Shown in pieces: positions 7,045-14,309 of a stretch of 17,274 nucleotides of DNA (its first letter is position 1; each line of letters begins with the position of its first letter). The notes below the pieces were generated by a model that did not search any database, was not told the DNA's origin, and was given only the letters and a program-made list of their open reading frames with translations. The translations under genes were made by a program, and so were the position numbers. Source of the DNA: Bdellovibrio sp. (GTDB taxonomy: Bacteria > Bdellovibrionota > UBA1018). Location: NCBI GenBank assembly GCA_016213345.1, contig JACRAO010000162.1:1-17274 (forward strand), read 5' to 3'.

Positions 7045-7443
7045 ATGCGTTTTATTGTCATGCTGATGTTGCTAAGTTTGTGCTCTTGTTATAACACAAG
7101 CGCTGTGCGATCAGTTACACCACAAGAAGTTATGGGACTGCTTAGGAATGATTTTGCAATCTTAGTTGATGTGCGAGAATCTGAAGAACTAAAAGATGGT
7201 ATGGCTCAGGGCGCCATTTGGATGCCGACTTCTAAGATCGAAAGTGACGAAAATGCTTGGAGAGAGTTTGTTTCAAAACTTTCAAAAGCCAAAGAAATCA
7301 TTTTTTATTGTGCTGCTGGTGTACGTGCTGAAAAAGTAGCTAAAAAATTAGCTTCTTTAGGGTTCAAGACAGCAAATATGGGTGGGTTTTCGGATTGGGT
7401 TAAGACAGGTCTGCCTATACACTATCAAATGACTTCTTTCTGA
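7045..7443 (+). CDS. Lipoprotein with single rhodanese domain
   Basis: This 132-aa protein starts with a short hydrophobic signal (MRFIVMLMLLSLCSC) ending in a lipobox-like LCSC with C15, so it is probably anchored to a membrane on the periplasmic side. A single rhodanese domain fills the rest: VDVRESEELKDGMAQGAI (41-58), the active-site loop C89-A-A-G-V-R (89-94) and GGFSDWVKTGLPI (113-125). The catalytic cysteine and the loop arginine are present, so sulfurtransferase or persulfide chemistry is possible. The physiological substrate is unknown. GGAGG at 7034-7038, six bases before the ATG, is a strong ribosome binding site. It is likely read together with the SDR gene upstream, and the bat-operon promoter begins directly after its stop. 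Confidence 0.88.
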   Translation: MRFIVMLMLLSLCSCYNTSAVRSVTPQEVMGLLRNDFAILVDVRESEELKDGMAQGAIWMPTSKIESDENAWREFVSKLSKAKEIIFYCAAGVRAEKVAKKLASLGFKTANMGGFSDWVKTGLPIHYQMTSF

Positions 7444-7445
7444 AG

Positions 7446-7474
7446 TTGCCTCTCTTTAGTGTTCGGATTATACT
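7446..7474 (+). promoter_or_regulatory. Sigma-70-like promoter of the bat operon
   Basis: TTGCCT (7446-7451), a 17-base spacer and TATACT (7469-7474) give four of six and five of six matches to the sigma-70 consensus. Transcription would start near 7481, giving a ~29-nt leader that contains GGGGAGG before the TTG start at 7510. It is placed right at the first gene of the seven-gene operon. Confidence 0.6.
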
Positions 7475-7509
7475 ATTTTACAATAGACTTTTAAATTGGG
7501 GAGGCTGCA

Positions 7510-8538
7510 TTGAAAAAAATTTTATTACTTTTGTACTTTATTGTTTGTTCTCATTTGGCATTGGCTAAAGATGATATTCAACTTCAAAATGCCAAAAATG
7601 TAAGGATACTTCGAACCACACCGCAAGCTGAGCAAATTTTAGATTTGCAATTTCAATCAAGAGAGTTAGAAGTTACTTCGACATTGGTAGAAGGGGAGAA
7701 AAAAGATTCCGTAGTTTTGAATGGAAAATATGATCAACCAGGAGGCACTCTTAAGGTAAATAAAAAACAACTTAAACTCGCTCCAGATGGTAGTTTCAAA
7801 TTAAAATTTCGACTAAAATCACCAGCCACAGATTTAGTTTTCACTGCTGTCAGCAAGGATGGCGTAGAGCACAATGAAACTATAAGCATAGCAGCACCAG
7901 GTGAGTTAACTTCTAGCTCTTCTAAAGCGTTTCACACACAAGTGTTTAATCTTGGTGTTGGATTTAGCTTAATCACTTATTCTGATAAAAATTATTCGAG
8001 TTATGCAGAAAAAGCAATCACTGCAAAACTGTCTTTAGGTACTCAATTAACTTATAGTTGGAGTTGGGGTATAAATGCTTTTGTTACTGCACTGCCGATA
8101 TCCAAAAGCGGCAGTATTACAGCGCGTTATGTGGGCGCCAATGTCAGAATTGGCTATCTGCTCTCCTCAAAAAAGTCCTCGTGGAAATTTAGTTTAATGG
8201 GTGGGGCATATTACCTAACAATGATTGTTTCTAGTGCTGATCTTGGATTTAAAAACATGATGGGCCCACAACTTTATCCATATTTATTAAGAGTATTTCA
8301 AAATGGAAATTCACTGCAGTTTTATGCAAAATATTCTCCTGTAGGAAATGGATTTAAAATTTTAAGTTTATCAAATCGTGAAATTGCTGCGGGAGGGGCT
8401 TATTCGTTTGGGTTTAAAAATGGCCACGCATTGTCAATAACGGCAGATTTGTCAATGCTTCAGCTAACTTTTCCTAATCAAGCAAATGATTTAATTAAAA
8501 CTACTAGTATTACATTTGGCTTAAGTTATGGTATATAG
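7510..8538 (+). CDS. Predicted outer-membrane protein, Ig-like domain plus beta-barrel
   Basis: This 342-aa protein uses a TTG start at 7510, chosen because GGGGAGG (7498-7504) lies five bases upstream and the frame opens into a clear signal peptide (MKKILLLLYFIVCSHLALA, cleavage near 19/20). Residues ~45-128 look like an Ig-type beta-sandwich with a linker-like LKLAPDGSFKLKF (88-100), as in bacterial Ig/glucodextranase-type repeats. Residues ~142-342 show alternating hydrophobic and polar strands rich in Gly, Tyr and Ser (LGVGFSLITYS, NVRIGYLL, SLMGGAYYL), ending in SITFGLSYGI. This suggests an outer-membrane barrel of about 8-10 strands. I recognise no named family. It is the first gene of the bat operon and ends two bases before moxR, so it is probably a partner or substrate of that system (inference). 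Confidence 0.65.
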   Translation: MKKILLLLYFIVCSHLALAKDDIQLQNAKNVRILRTTPQAEQILDLQFQSRELEVTSTLVEGEKKDSVVLNGKYDQPGGTLKVNKKQLKLAPDGSFKLKFRLKSPATDLVFTAVSKDGVEHNETISIAAPGELTSSSSKAFHTQVFNLGVGFSLITYSDKNYSSYAEKAITAKLSLGTQLTYSWSWGINAFVTALPISKSGSITARYVGANVRIGYLLSSKKSSWKFSLMGGAYYLTMIVSSADLGFKNMMGPQLYPYLLRVFQNGNSLQFYAKYSPVGNGFKILSLSNREIAAGGAYSFGFKNGHALSITADLSMLQLTFPNQANDLIKTTSITFGLSYGI

Positions 8539-8540
8539 CC

Positions 8541-9530
8541 ATGCTTATGGACGTGCAAGGATTAACAGAAGAAATTAAACAAAAGAGTTCCTTTGTTGAT
8601 GATATTTTCACAGAAGTCTCACAAGTAATTGTAGGGCAACGCACTTTGTTAGAAAGATTGTTGTTAGCTCTTCTTTGTGATGGGCATGTTTTGCTAGAGG
8701 GACTGCCAGGACTTGCTAAAACCCTTATGATTAAAACACTAGCTGATGCAATTCATGCTGATTTTCAGAGGATACAGTTTACCCCGGATTTGTTGCCCTC
8801 TGATTTGGTGGGGAGCATGATTTTTAATCAAAAAACATCTGATTTTTTGCCAAAAAAAGGTCCTATTTTTACAAACTTGGTTTTAGCAGATGAAATCAAT
8901 CGCTCACCAGCTAAAGTACAAAGCGCACTTTTAGAGGCCATGGGCGAAAGACAAGTCACTATTGGCGAAACTACTCATTCTCTTAATGAACTTTTTGTTG
9001 TTTTGGCCACTCAAAACCCAATCGAACAAGAAGGCACTTATCCTCTGCCAGAAGCACAACTAGATCGTTTTTTATTTAAAATAAAAATTCCATATCCAAA
9101 TTTGGCGGAAGAAAAAACTATTTTAAATAGAATGTCAGGAGTCGCTCCTCCTAGGGCTAAAAAAGTTTGTCATCCCACAACTCTGCTTGAAGCAAGAGAG
9201 ATTTGTACTAAAATATACATGGATGAAAAATTAAAGGATTATATTTTGGGCATAGTTTTTTCTACACGATATCCTGAGAGAATGGGCCTTAATGATCTAA
9301 AGCAAATGATACAAGTCGGAGCTTCGCCAAGGGCTACGCTTGCTTTAGTGAAAGCTAGTCGGGCAAGTAGTTTTATTAGACACCGCGGATATGTTACACC
9401 AGAGGATGTAAAATCAATTGCATATGATATTTTGAGGCACCGCATTATTCTCTCTTTTGAAGCCGAGGCTGAAGGGATAGACACTGAATTTATTATTAAG
9501 AAAATTTTAGAGAATGTAGAAGTTCCTTAA
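8541..9530 (+). CDS. moxR: MoxR-family AAA+ ATPase
   Basis: This 329-aa AAA+ protein has every MoxR hallmark: Walker A GLPGLAKT (54-61), Walker B LVLADEIN with D117/E118, RSPAKVQSALLEAMGERQVT (121-140), sensor-1 ATQNPIEQEGTYPLPEAQLD (156-175) and the arginine R176 that follows. MoxR ATPases are cytoplasmic hexamers that remodel or activate partner proteins, usually vWA proteins encoded beside them. The next gene is the standard DUF58 partner, overlapping by one base (TAATG). The start at 8541 has no Shine-Dalgarno and lies two bases after the preceding stop, which implies coupled translation. An in-frame ATG at 8547 is an alternative. Confidence 0.96.
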   Translation: MLMDVQGLTEEIKQKSSFVDDIFTEVSQVIVGQRTLLERLLLALLCDGHVLLEGLPGLAKTLMIKTLADAIHADFQRIQFTPDLLPSDLVGSMIFNQKTSDFLPKKGPIFTNLVLADEINRSPAKVQSALLEAMGERQVTIGETTHSLNELFVVLATQNPIEQEGTYPLPEAQLDRFLFKIKIPYPNLAEEKTILNRMSGVAPPRAKKVCHPTTLLEAREICTKIYMDEKLKDYILGIVFSTRYPERMGLNDLKQMIQVGASPRATLALVKASRASSFIRHRGYVTPEDVKSIAYDILRHRIILSFEAEAEGIDTEFIIKKILENVEVP

Positions 9531-10402
9531 TGCTTTCAGAAGAACTTATCAAAAAAGTAAAATTTATCGAAATCACGACGCGGCGGCGGGTAGAAAGCTT
9601 TATGTCTGGACGCTTCAAAAGTCATTTCAAAGGTCATGGTATGCAGTTTTCTGAACATCGTATCTATGTTCCAGGAGACGATGTGCGGCATATGGATTGG
9701 AGAGTGACAGCGAGGTCCCGGGAACCACTAATTAAAAAATTTGAAGAAGAACGCGAACTCACTGTTTTATTACTCGTGGATGTTTCTGCTTCAAAAAATT
9801 TTGGTAGCAATGAAAAATTGAAATCTGAAATAGCGGCAGAAATTGGTGGAATGCTTACTTATGCAGCTACACGCACAGGAGATAAAGTAGGCGTGCTTTT
9901 ATTTAGTGAAGATATAGAAAAAATTATTCCCCCCAAAAAAGGGAGAGCGCATATTTTAAGAGTTATTCGAGATCTATTAACCTTTGAGCCTCAAAAGAAA
10001 AAAACTGATTTAGCAAAAGCTTTAGAAGCAGCTTTTCATATTATGAAGCACTCAGGTGTTATTTTTATTATCAGTGATTTTATGACTTCAGGATATGAAT
10101 TGTTCTTAAAAAAGCTATCCTTGAAGCACGATGTCATAGCAATTGTCATCGAAGACCAGAGAGAAAAACAAATGCCCGAATTGGGCAGACTTTGTGTTTT
10201 TAATCCAGAAATAGGGCAAGAAAACTTAGTGGATACTGGTTCTTATGTTTTTAAAGAGTGGTTTAAGGAATATCAATTGAATTTTGAAAAAGAAAAAGCA
10301 CATATTTTTAAATCAAAAAAGATGGAATATCTAAAAGTCTTAACACATGAGGATTATGGTAATGCGGTTGTTAAGTTTTTTAGGACAAGAAAAAGGTACT
10401 AA
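9530..10402 (+). CDS. DUF58 domain protein, MoxR partner
   Basis: This 290-aa soluble protein carries the DUF58 signature GRFKSHFKGHGMQFSEHRIY (27-46) followed by YVPGDDVRHMDWRVTAR (46-62). A vWA-like fold follows with a metal-site motif DVSAS (D84, S86, S88), RTGDKVGVLLFS and FIISDF. No signal peptide or membrane helix is seen, so it acts in the cytoplasm, probably linking the ATPase to the membrane-bound vWA proteins. The ATG at 9530 shares its A with the last base of the moxR stop. It is of normal length for the compact DUF58 class and has no extra N-terminal helices. Other groups sometimes call this gene batA-associated or yeaD2-like. The family call is secure; the biochemical role is inferred. 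Confidence 0.94.
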   Translation: MLSEELIKKVKFIEITTRRRVESFMSGRFKSHFKGHGMQFSEHRIYVPGDDVRHMDWRVTARSREPLIKKFEEERELTVLLLVDVSASKNFGSNEKLKSEIAAEIGGMLTYAATRTGDKVGVLLFSEDIEKIIPPKKGRAHILRVIRDLLTFEPQKKKTDLAKALEAAFHIMKHSGVIFIISDFMTSGYELFLKKLSLKHDVIAIVIEDQREKQMPELGRLCVFNPEIGQENLVDTGSYVFKEWFKEYQLNFEKEKAHIFKSKKMEYLKVLTHEDYGNAVVKFFRTRKRY

Positions 10403-10450
10403 ATGAATGAATATGCGTATCCCAAAAGTAATTTATTTAAAAATACCTAA
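10403..10450 (+). other. Micro-ORF filling the DUF58 / DUF4381 gap
   Basis: Directly after the DUF58 stop (10400-10402), an ATG opens a 15-codon ORF (MNEYAYPKSNLFKNT) that ends with TAA at 10448-10450, immediately before another ATG at 10451. AAGG precedes it by about six bases. The ORF may keep ribosomes moving toward the DUF4381 start at 10464, but it is short enough to be chance. Confidence 0.3.
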
Positions 10451-10463
10451 ATGAGATGTGACT

Positions 10464-11465
10464 ATGTTGATAAAATATGGAATACTTAGATCTGCTGCTT
10501 GTCTTGCTATACTTGGTCTGCTCTGTATGAGTGGAGTTTTGGCGCAGTCCAATGCCGAAGATACTGTGTTGGATTTTTCGGTTGATTTCCTTTACACGCC
10601 TCCGCAGAAAATTTTTGCTGGAGATAAACTTTTTTTTAAGATTAAAAACACGTCATATTTTATAAAAGAAAAACCAGGTATTTCTATAGGGCCTTTTCCA
10701 GATCAAGGTTCACTAGAAGAACAGGGTTGGAGCATAGAGACCAAAACCGAGGATTCATCACTAGATGAAATTCAGTTTATGGCCATTCCTCTGAAAGCAG
10801 GAAAAGTGTCTCTTCCTGCTTTGTTATTGAACGACAAAGATGGCCATACTTTTGGTAGAACCAAACCAATTGCATTAGAAATTCAATCCGTTATTGACCC
10901 TAAAGATCCAAAAGCGAACCAATTAGCTGACATGCAACCACCAGTTTCTCTTGCGTTTCCTGTCGCGTTTGTTATTGCGCTTTGCCTTTTAGGGATTGTG
11001 CTTATAGGAGTTGTTTTTTACTGTATTTATTTGATTTATAAAAAATGGAAATTACCTAAAACAATTGCAATTGATAAAAATATCATTCAAAAATCAGAAG
11101 ACGAAGTCGCTCTTTGGGCTCTTTTAGAATTAGAAAAACAAGATTTAATTTCGAAAGAAAAATATAAAGCTTATTATTTTAGAACTTCTGAAATTTTAAA
11201 ACAATATATCGGAAAACGCTATGAGTTTGATGCGCCTGAATCCACTTCGATCGAAATTGTAGAAAAATTAGAAAAAAATGTTTTGTCTCTAGAATATTTA
11301 AATGCTCTGCGTAATTTATTTTCTGATATGAGTATGGTAAAATTTTCTGACAAAAAACCAGACGCAAAAAATGCAAAAGACGTGTTACAAAGCGTTAGAG
11401 ATTTTGTTTTGAAAACCAGAAAAATAAAAGTTCAACCTGTATTAACAAATGGAAACAGTTCATGA
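10464..11465 (+). CDS. DUF4381-like membrane protein with periplasmic Ig-like domain
   Basis: This ~333-aa protein has a signal peptide (hydrophobic core about 9-26, cleavage near VLA-QSN). Next is a periplasmic beta domain (about 35-145) with the BatD-like phrase AIPLKAGKVSLPALLL, then a membrane helix near 165-192, then a cytoplasmic helical domain. That domain includes the DUF4381-type run YYFRTSEILKQYIGKRYEFD and APESTSIEI. It occupies the slot between DUF58 and the first vWA gene, where DUF4381 proteins are normally found, and probably couples the cytoplasmic ATPase complex to the periplasmic parts. The ATG at 10464 is preferred because GAG lies 8 bases upstream; a GTG two codons earlier (10458) is possible. 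Its last four bases overlap the batA start (ATGA). Confidence 0.75.
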   Translation: MLIKYGILRSAACLAILGLLCMSGVLAQSNAEDTVLDFSVDFLYTPPQKIFAGDKLFFKIKNTSYFIKEKPGISIGPFPDQGSLEEQGWSIETKTEDSSLDEIQFMAIPLKAGKVSLPALLLNDKDGHTFGRTKPIALEIQSVIDPKDPKANQLADMQPPVSLAFPVAFVIALCLLGIVLIGVVFYCIYLIYKKWKLPKTIAIDKNIIQKSEDEVALWALLELEKQDLISKEKYKAYYFRTSEILKQYIGKRYEFDAPESTSIEIVEKLEKNVLSLEYLNALRNLFSDMSMVKFSDKKPDAKNAKDVLQSVRDFVLKTRKIKVQPVLTNGNSS

Positions 11466-12442
11466 CATTTAAGTATTGGCCCATTTTATTGTTAATTTTA
11501 TTACTACCTGTTGTACACAGGTTTTGGTTAAAACGAAATTCACCACCTAGAGTTTTTTTCCCAGTGTTTATTCCAGTTTCTGTTGCTAAAAAAAATCCAA
11601 CTTTTTGGCTATTGTTGTTTAAATATTTAGCATTGATTTTGTTTTTAATTGCACTTTCTCGACCTCAGACGAGTTTTTACCAGATCGATCGCAAGGTCAA
11701 TGGTGTGGATATCATGATGGTTATGGATGTTTCAGATAGTATGGGCGCAGAAGATCTTTCAGAGAAATCCCGTCTTGAAGTTGCCAAAGAAACTATGGAA
11801 CAATTTATACGTGGTAGAAAAAATGACCGCATTGGATTTATTATCTTTAGCGGTGAACCATTAACTCTGGTTCCGCCTACTTTGGATTATGGATTACTTT
11901 TGAGAGCAATTCGCGAAACACAAATGGGAAAACTCAAACAGGGCACAGCGATAGGAGACGGTCTTTCATTGGCTGTTAATCGGTTGAGAAAGTCTAAAGC
12001 CAAAAGCAGGGTGATTATTTTACTTACTGATGGCGAAAATAATGTTGGGCAAGTGGATCCTGCTACTGCTGGTGACTTAGCTGCAGGTTACGGCCTTAAA
12101 GTTTATACAATTGCGATTGGGAGTGAAGGAAGAGTTCTCGTTCCTGTTAAAATAGAAACTCCATTTGGAGTAGTTGTAAAAAAGCAAATAATGGAAAACC
12201 AGTTTAATGTAGATTTGCTAAAACAAATTGCTCAAGTCACGCAAGGTAAGTTCTATCGAGTGACTGATGCTAAAACGCTGGATTTGGTTTTTTCAGAGAT
12301 AGATCAGCTAGAAAAATCTGAAGTCAAGACTCATGAAAAAGTAAAATATAATGATATATTTCAAGAGCCTCTTAAATGGGGATTTTGTTTGTTAATCGTA
12401 GCTCAATTTTTAGAGCTTTTTTGGTGGAGGGTTCTCTTATGA
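11462..12442 (+). CDS. batA: BatA, membrane-anchored vWA protein
   Basis: This 326-aa BatA-like protein has two N-terminal membrane helices (about 4-20 and 48-66), the typical LSRPQT junction (65-70), a vWA domain and a C-terminal helix (about 308-324). The metal-ion-dependent adhesion site is complete: DVSDS (D89, S91, S93), T162 in KQGTAIGDG and D190 in LLTDGENN. The vWA domain probably faces the periplasm and binds ligands through a divalent cation. In Bacteroidetes and spirochaetes the Bat genes were named for aerotolerance, though the molecular function is unresolved. It overlaps the preceding gene by four bases, and batB/C follows after 31 bases. Confidence 0.92.
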   Translation: MTFKYWPILLLILLLPVVHRFWLKRNSPPRVFFPVFIPVSVAKKNPTFWLLLFKYLALILFLIALSRPQTSFYQIDRKVNGVDIMMVMDVSDSMGAEDLSEKSRLEVAKETMEQFIRGRKNDRIGFIIFSGEPLTLVPPTLDYGLLLRAIRETQMGKLKQGTAIGDGLSLAVNRLRKSKAKSRVIILLTDGENNVGQVDPATAGDLAAGYGLKVYTIAIGSEGRVLVPVKIETPFGVVVKKQIMENQFNVDLLKQIAQVTQGKFYRVTDAKTLDLVFSEIDQLEKSEVKTHEKVKYNDIFQEPLKWGFCLLIVAQFLELFWWRVLL

Positions 12443-12462
12443 CAATTCAGATAATACTACCC

Positions 12463-12468
12463 GGAGGG
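12463..12468 (+). promoter_or_regulatory. Strong ribosome binding site of the BatB-BatC gene
   Basis: GGAGGG ends five bases before the ATG at 12474. It is among the strongest Shine-Dalgarno matches in the operon and contrasts with moxR and batD, which have none, so this gene can initiate independently. It decides the start chosen. Confidence 0.7.
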
Positions 12469-12473
12469 CGAGC

Positions 12474-14255
12474 ATGACTTTATACTCTCCAAAGTGGCTT
12501 TTATGTTTAATTGGAGTTTTGCTGTTTATAGTTTTTTTATTTTGGGATCGAAAAAAAAGAAAAGAAAAGTTTAGTTTTTTTGCAAAAGAAGTCATGTGGT
12601 TCAAAATTGCTCCTGAATTGGATTTTAGTGCGCGAATAAAAAAAGGTCTTTTTTTATCTCTTGCTTTTATATTTTTTATTTTGGCACTAGCTAGACCACA
12701 GTGGGGAAGTCACGAAGAAAATATCCCTCTAACGGGTTTGGATATTATCGTTGCTTTAGATGTTTCAAATAGCATGTATGTCGAAGATCAGGTTTTTAGT
12801 CGTCTAAAGCTAGCAAAACATTTTATCAAATCCATGTTAACACGTTTGTCTGGAGATAGAGTAGGGGTTGTTGCCTTTGCAGGTAGTAGTTACTTGGCTT
12901 GTCCTCTAACAACAGATTTAGATTATGTTTTAGAAATTATAGAAACATTAAGTCCTGAGTCAATTACAAATCAGGGTACACAAATAAAAACCGCTTTAGA
13001 GATTTCTTCACAGGCGCTATCAAGAGCTGCCGAAGACAATACTTTGTTAAAAGAAAAAGGTATTTTTTCTAAGGTGTTAATTTTGATTTCAGATGGTGAA
13101 AATTATGAAGATGGGGCGGAAGGTATTGCTTCTCATCTGAAAACTGAGGGGATTTCGTTTTTTGTTTTTGGTATTGGTACACAAAATGGTGCTCCAATTC
13201 CTATTCGTGATGAAGCTGGTTTTTTGAAAGGCTATAAAAAAGATCGCCAAAATCATACAATAATAAGTAAATTTTCACCTGATTTTTTACATCAGCTTGC
13301 TAAAAATGCTGGAGGGAAGTATTGGACGTTATCTATCAATGAAGCTGAGCTGGAGGAATTCTTGGCGGAGATAAAAACATTGAGTAGAGGAAATTATGGA
13401 GAAAAAAAATATCTTGTATACGAAGAAAGATATCAAATACCACTTGTTTTAGGGATTATATTTCTTTTACTGGAGTTGTCTTTGGCTATGCGAAAAACCA
13501 CCAGATTATTGATGTTTTTATTATTTTTTATAAATTCATTGGGTAATGCTGCCACTCCAGTTGAGACTTATTTAGAAAATGAACAGGGTGTGAGGGCATA
13601 TAAAAAAGGAGAGATGGAAGAAGCTAAACAAAAATTTAACGCGGCACAGGCTCGTGATCCAGAATCACTGGAGCTCAAATACAATCAAAGTGTTATGGAA
13701 GCAGCACAAGGAAATTTAGAAAAAGCAGCTAAAGGTTTTTCAGAAGTAGCAGAGCAAGCCAAGCAGAAAAGGAATCAAAATTTGTCAGAAAAATCTTTTT
13801 TTAATTTAGGTGAACTTCATCAAAAAAAGGGGGATGTAAATGGAGCACTACAAGCTTATCTCCAGGGGATAGATACAACAAAGCAAACAAAAAACGAAAA
13901 ATTAGAAAAGGATATTCGTAAAAATATTGAACTCCTGCAAATGGCAAAAAAGCAACAACAAGAGCAAAATCAAGAACAAAATAAAGAACAAGATAAAAAA
14001 CAAAAGCAGGATCAAAAGCAATCGCCAAATAAAACTCCAAATAAAAATGACGACCAGAAGAAAGAAGATTCTAAAAATAATAAGAATGAAGACAAAAAGA
14101 AGGATGAAGAACCAAAAGCAAAAGATTTCAAACATGATAAAATGAACAAAGAAGATGCTGAACGGGTTATGGCAGAGCTTGCAGAGAGAGAAAAAAAGTT
14201 ACACAATGCAAAAAAACACGTTGGAAAACAAACTAATTTAGAAAAGGATTGGTAA
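12474..14255 (+). CDS. BatB-BatC fusion (vWA plus TPR) with charged tail
   Basis: This 593-aa protein joins two Bat components. The BatB part has helices at about 9-24 and 58-74, LARPQWG (72-78), a vWA domain with a full metal site (D96-x-S98-x-S100, T169 in GTQIK, D207 in ISDGENYED) and a helix at 322-338. A second hydrophobic stretch follows at once (343-358) after the basic MRKTTR, reading like a BatC signal peptide. Then come about two to three TPR-like helical repeats (365-487), e.g. EQGVRAYKKGEMEEAKQKFN and FFNLGELHQKKGDVNGAL. Residues 491-557 are a Lys/Gln/Asn/Glu low-complexity tail, and the last part (558-593) is a charged helix. Topology puts vWA and TPR in the periplasm if both 322-338 and 343-358 cross the membrane. 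The start is fixed by GGAGGG. Confidence 0.9.
   Translation: MTLYSPKWLLCLIGVLLFIVFLFWDRKKRKEKFSFFAKEVMWFKIAPELDFSARIKKGLFLSLAFIFFILALARPQWGSHEENIPLTGLDIIVALDVSNSMYVEDQVFSRLKLAKHFIKSMLTRLSGDRVGVVAFAGSSYLACPLTTDLDYVLEIIETLSPESITNQGTQIKTALEISSQALSRAAEDNTLLKEKGIFSKVLILISDGENYEDGAEGIASHLKTEGISFFVFGIGTQNGAPIPIRDEAGFLKGYKKDRQNHTIISKFSPDFLHQLAKNAGGKYWTLSINEAELEEFLAEIKTLSRGNYGEKKYLVYEERYQIPLVLGIIFLLLELSLAMRKTTRLLMFLLFFINSLGNAATPVETYLENEQGVRAYKKGEMEEAKQKFNAAQARDPESLELKYNQSVMEAAQGNLEKAAKGFSEVAEQAKQKRNQNLSEKSFFNLGELHQKKGDVNGALQAYLQGIDTTKQTKNEKLEKDIRKNIELLQMAKKQQQEQNQEQNKEQDKKQKQDQKQSPNKTPNKNDDQKKEDSKNNKNEDKKKDEEPKAKDFKHDKMNKEDAERVMAELAEREKKLHNAKKHVGKQTNLEKDW
13472..13490 (+). promoter_or_regulatory. Possible internal start for a free BatC
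   Basis: Inside the fusion gene, GGAG (13472-13475) lies 12 bases before an in-frame ATG (13488, residue M339). That ATG opens MRKTTRLLMFLLFFINSLGN, a textbook signal peptide with a cleavage site near GNA-A. Starting here would give a 255-residue exported TPR protein equal to a stand-alone BatC. The spacing is longer than ideal. Confidence 0.35.
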
Positions 14256-14256
14256 C

Positions 14257-14298
14257 ATATAATGAGTAATATATAATGAGTAATATATAATGAGTAAC
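14257..14298 (+). repeat. Triple 14-bp tandem repeat before batD
   Basis: ATATAATGAGTAAT occurs three times head to tail (14257-14270, 14271-14284, 14285-14298; the last copy has a final C). Each copy contains an ATG, and each ORF reads Met-Ser-Asn-Ile then stops. The stops of copies one and two overlap the next ATG as TAATG. The third ORF runs one codon longer to a TAG (14305-14307), two bases before the batD ATG. It fills almost the whole 54-base gap, and no Shine-Dalgarno is present. Confidence 0.9.
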
Positions 14299-14309
14299 AT
14301 AGCTTAGTT

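Noticed and set aside
7431..7446. Short hairpin ACTTC/GAAGT at the end of the rhodanese gene as a terminator
   Set aside because: Five A/T-rich pairs, no T-run after it, and it overlaps the stop codon.
13801..14206. Several open frames on both strands over the BatC tail
   Set aside because: The A-rich Lys/Gln/Asn codons of the tail leave stop-free shadows in other frames; the products are Phe/Leu- or Lys-only low complexity.
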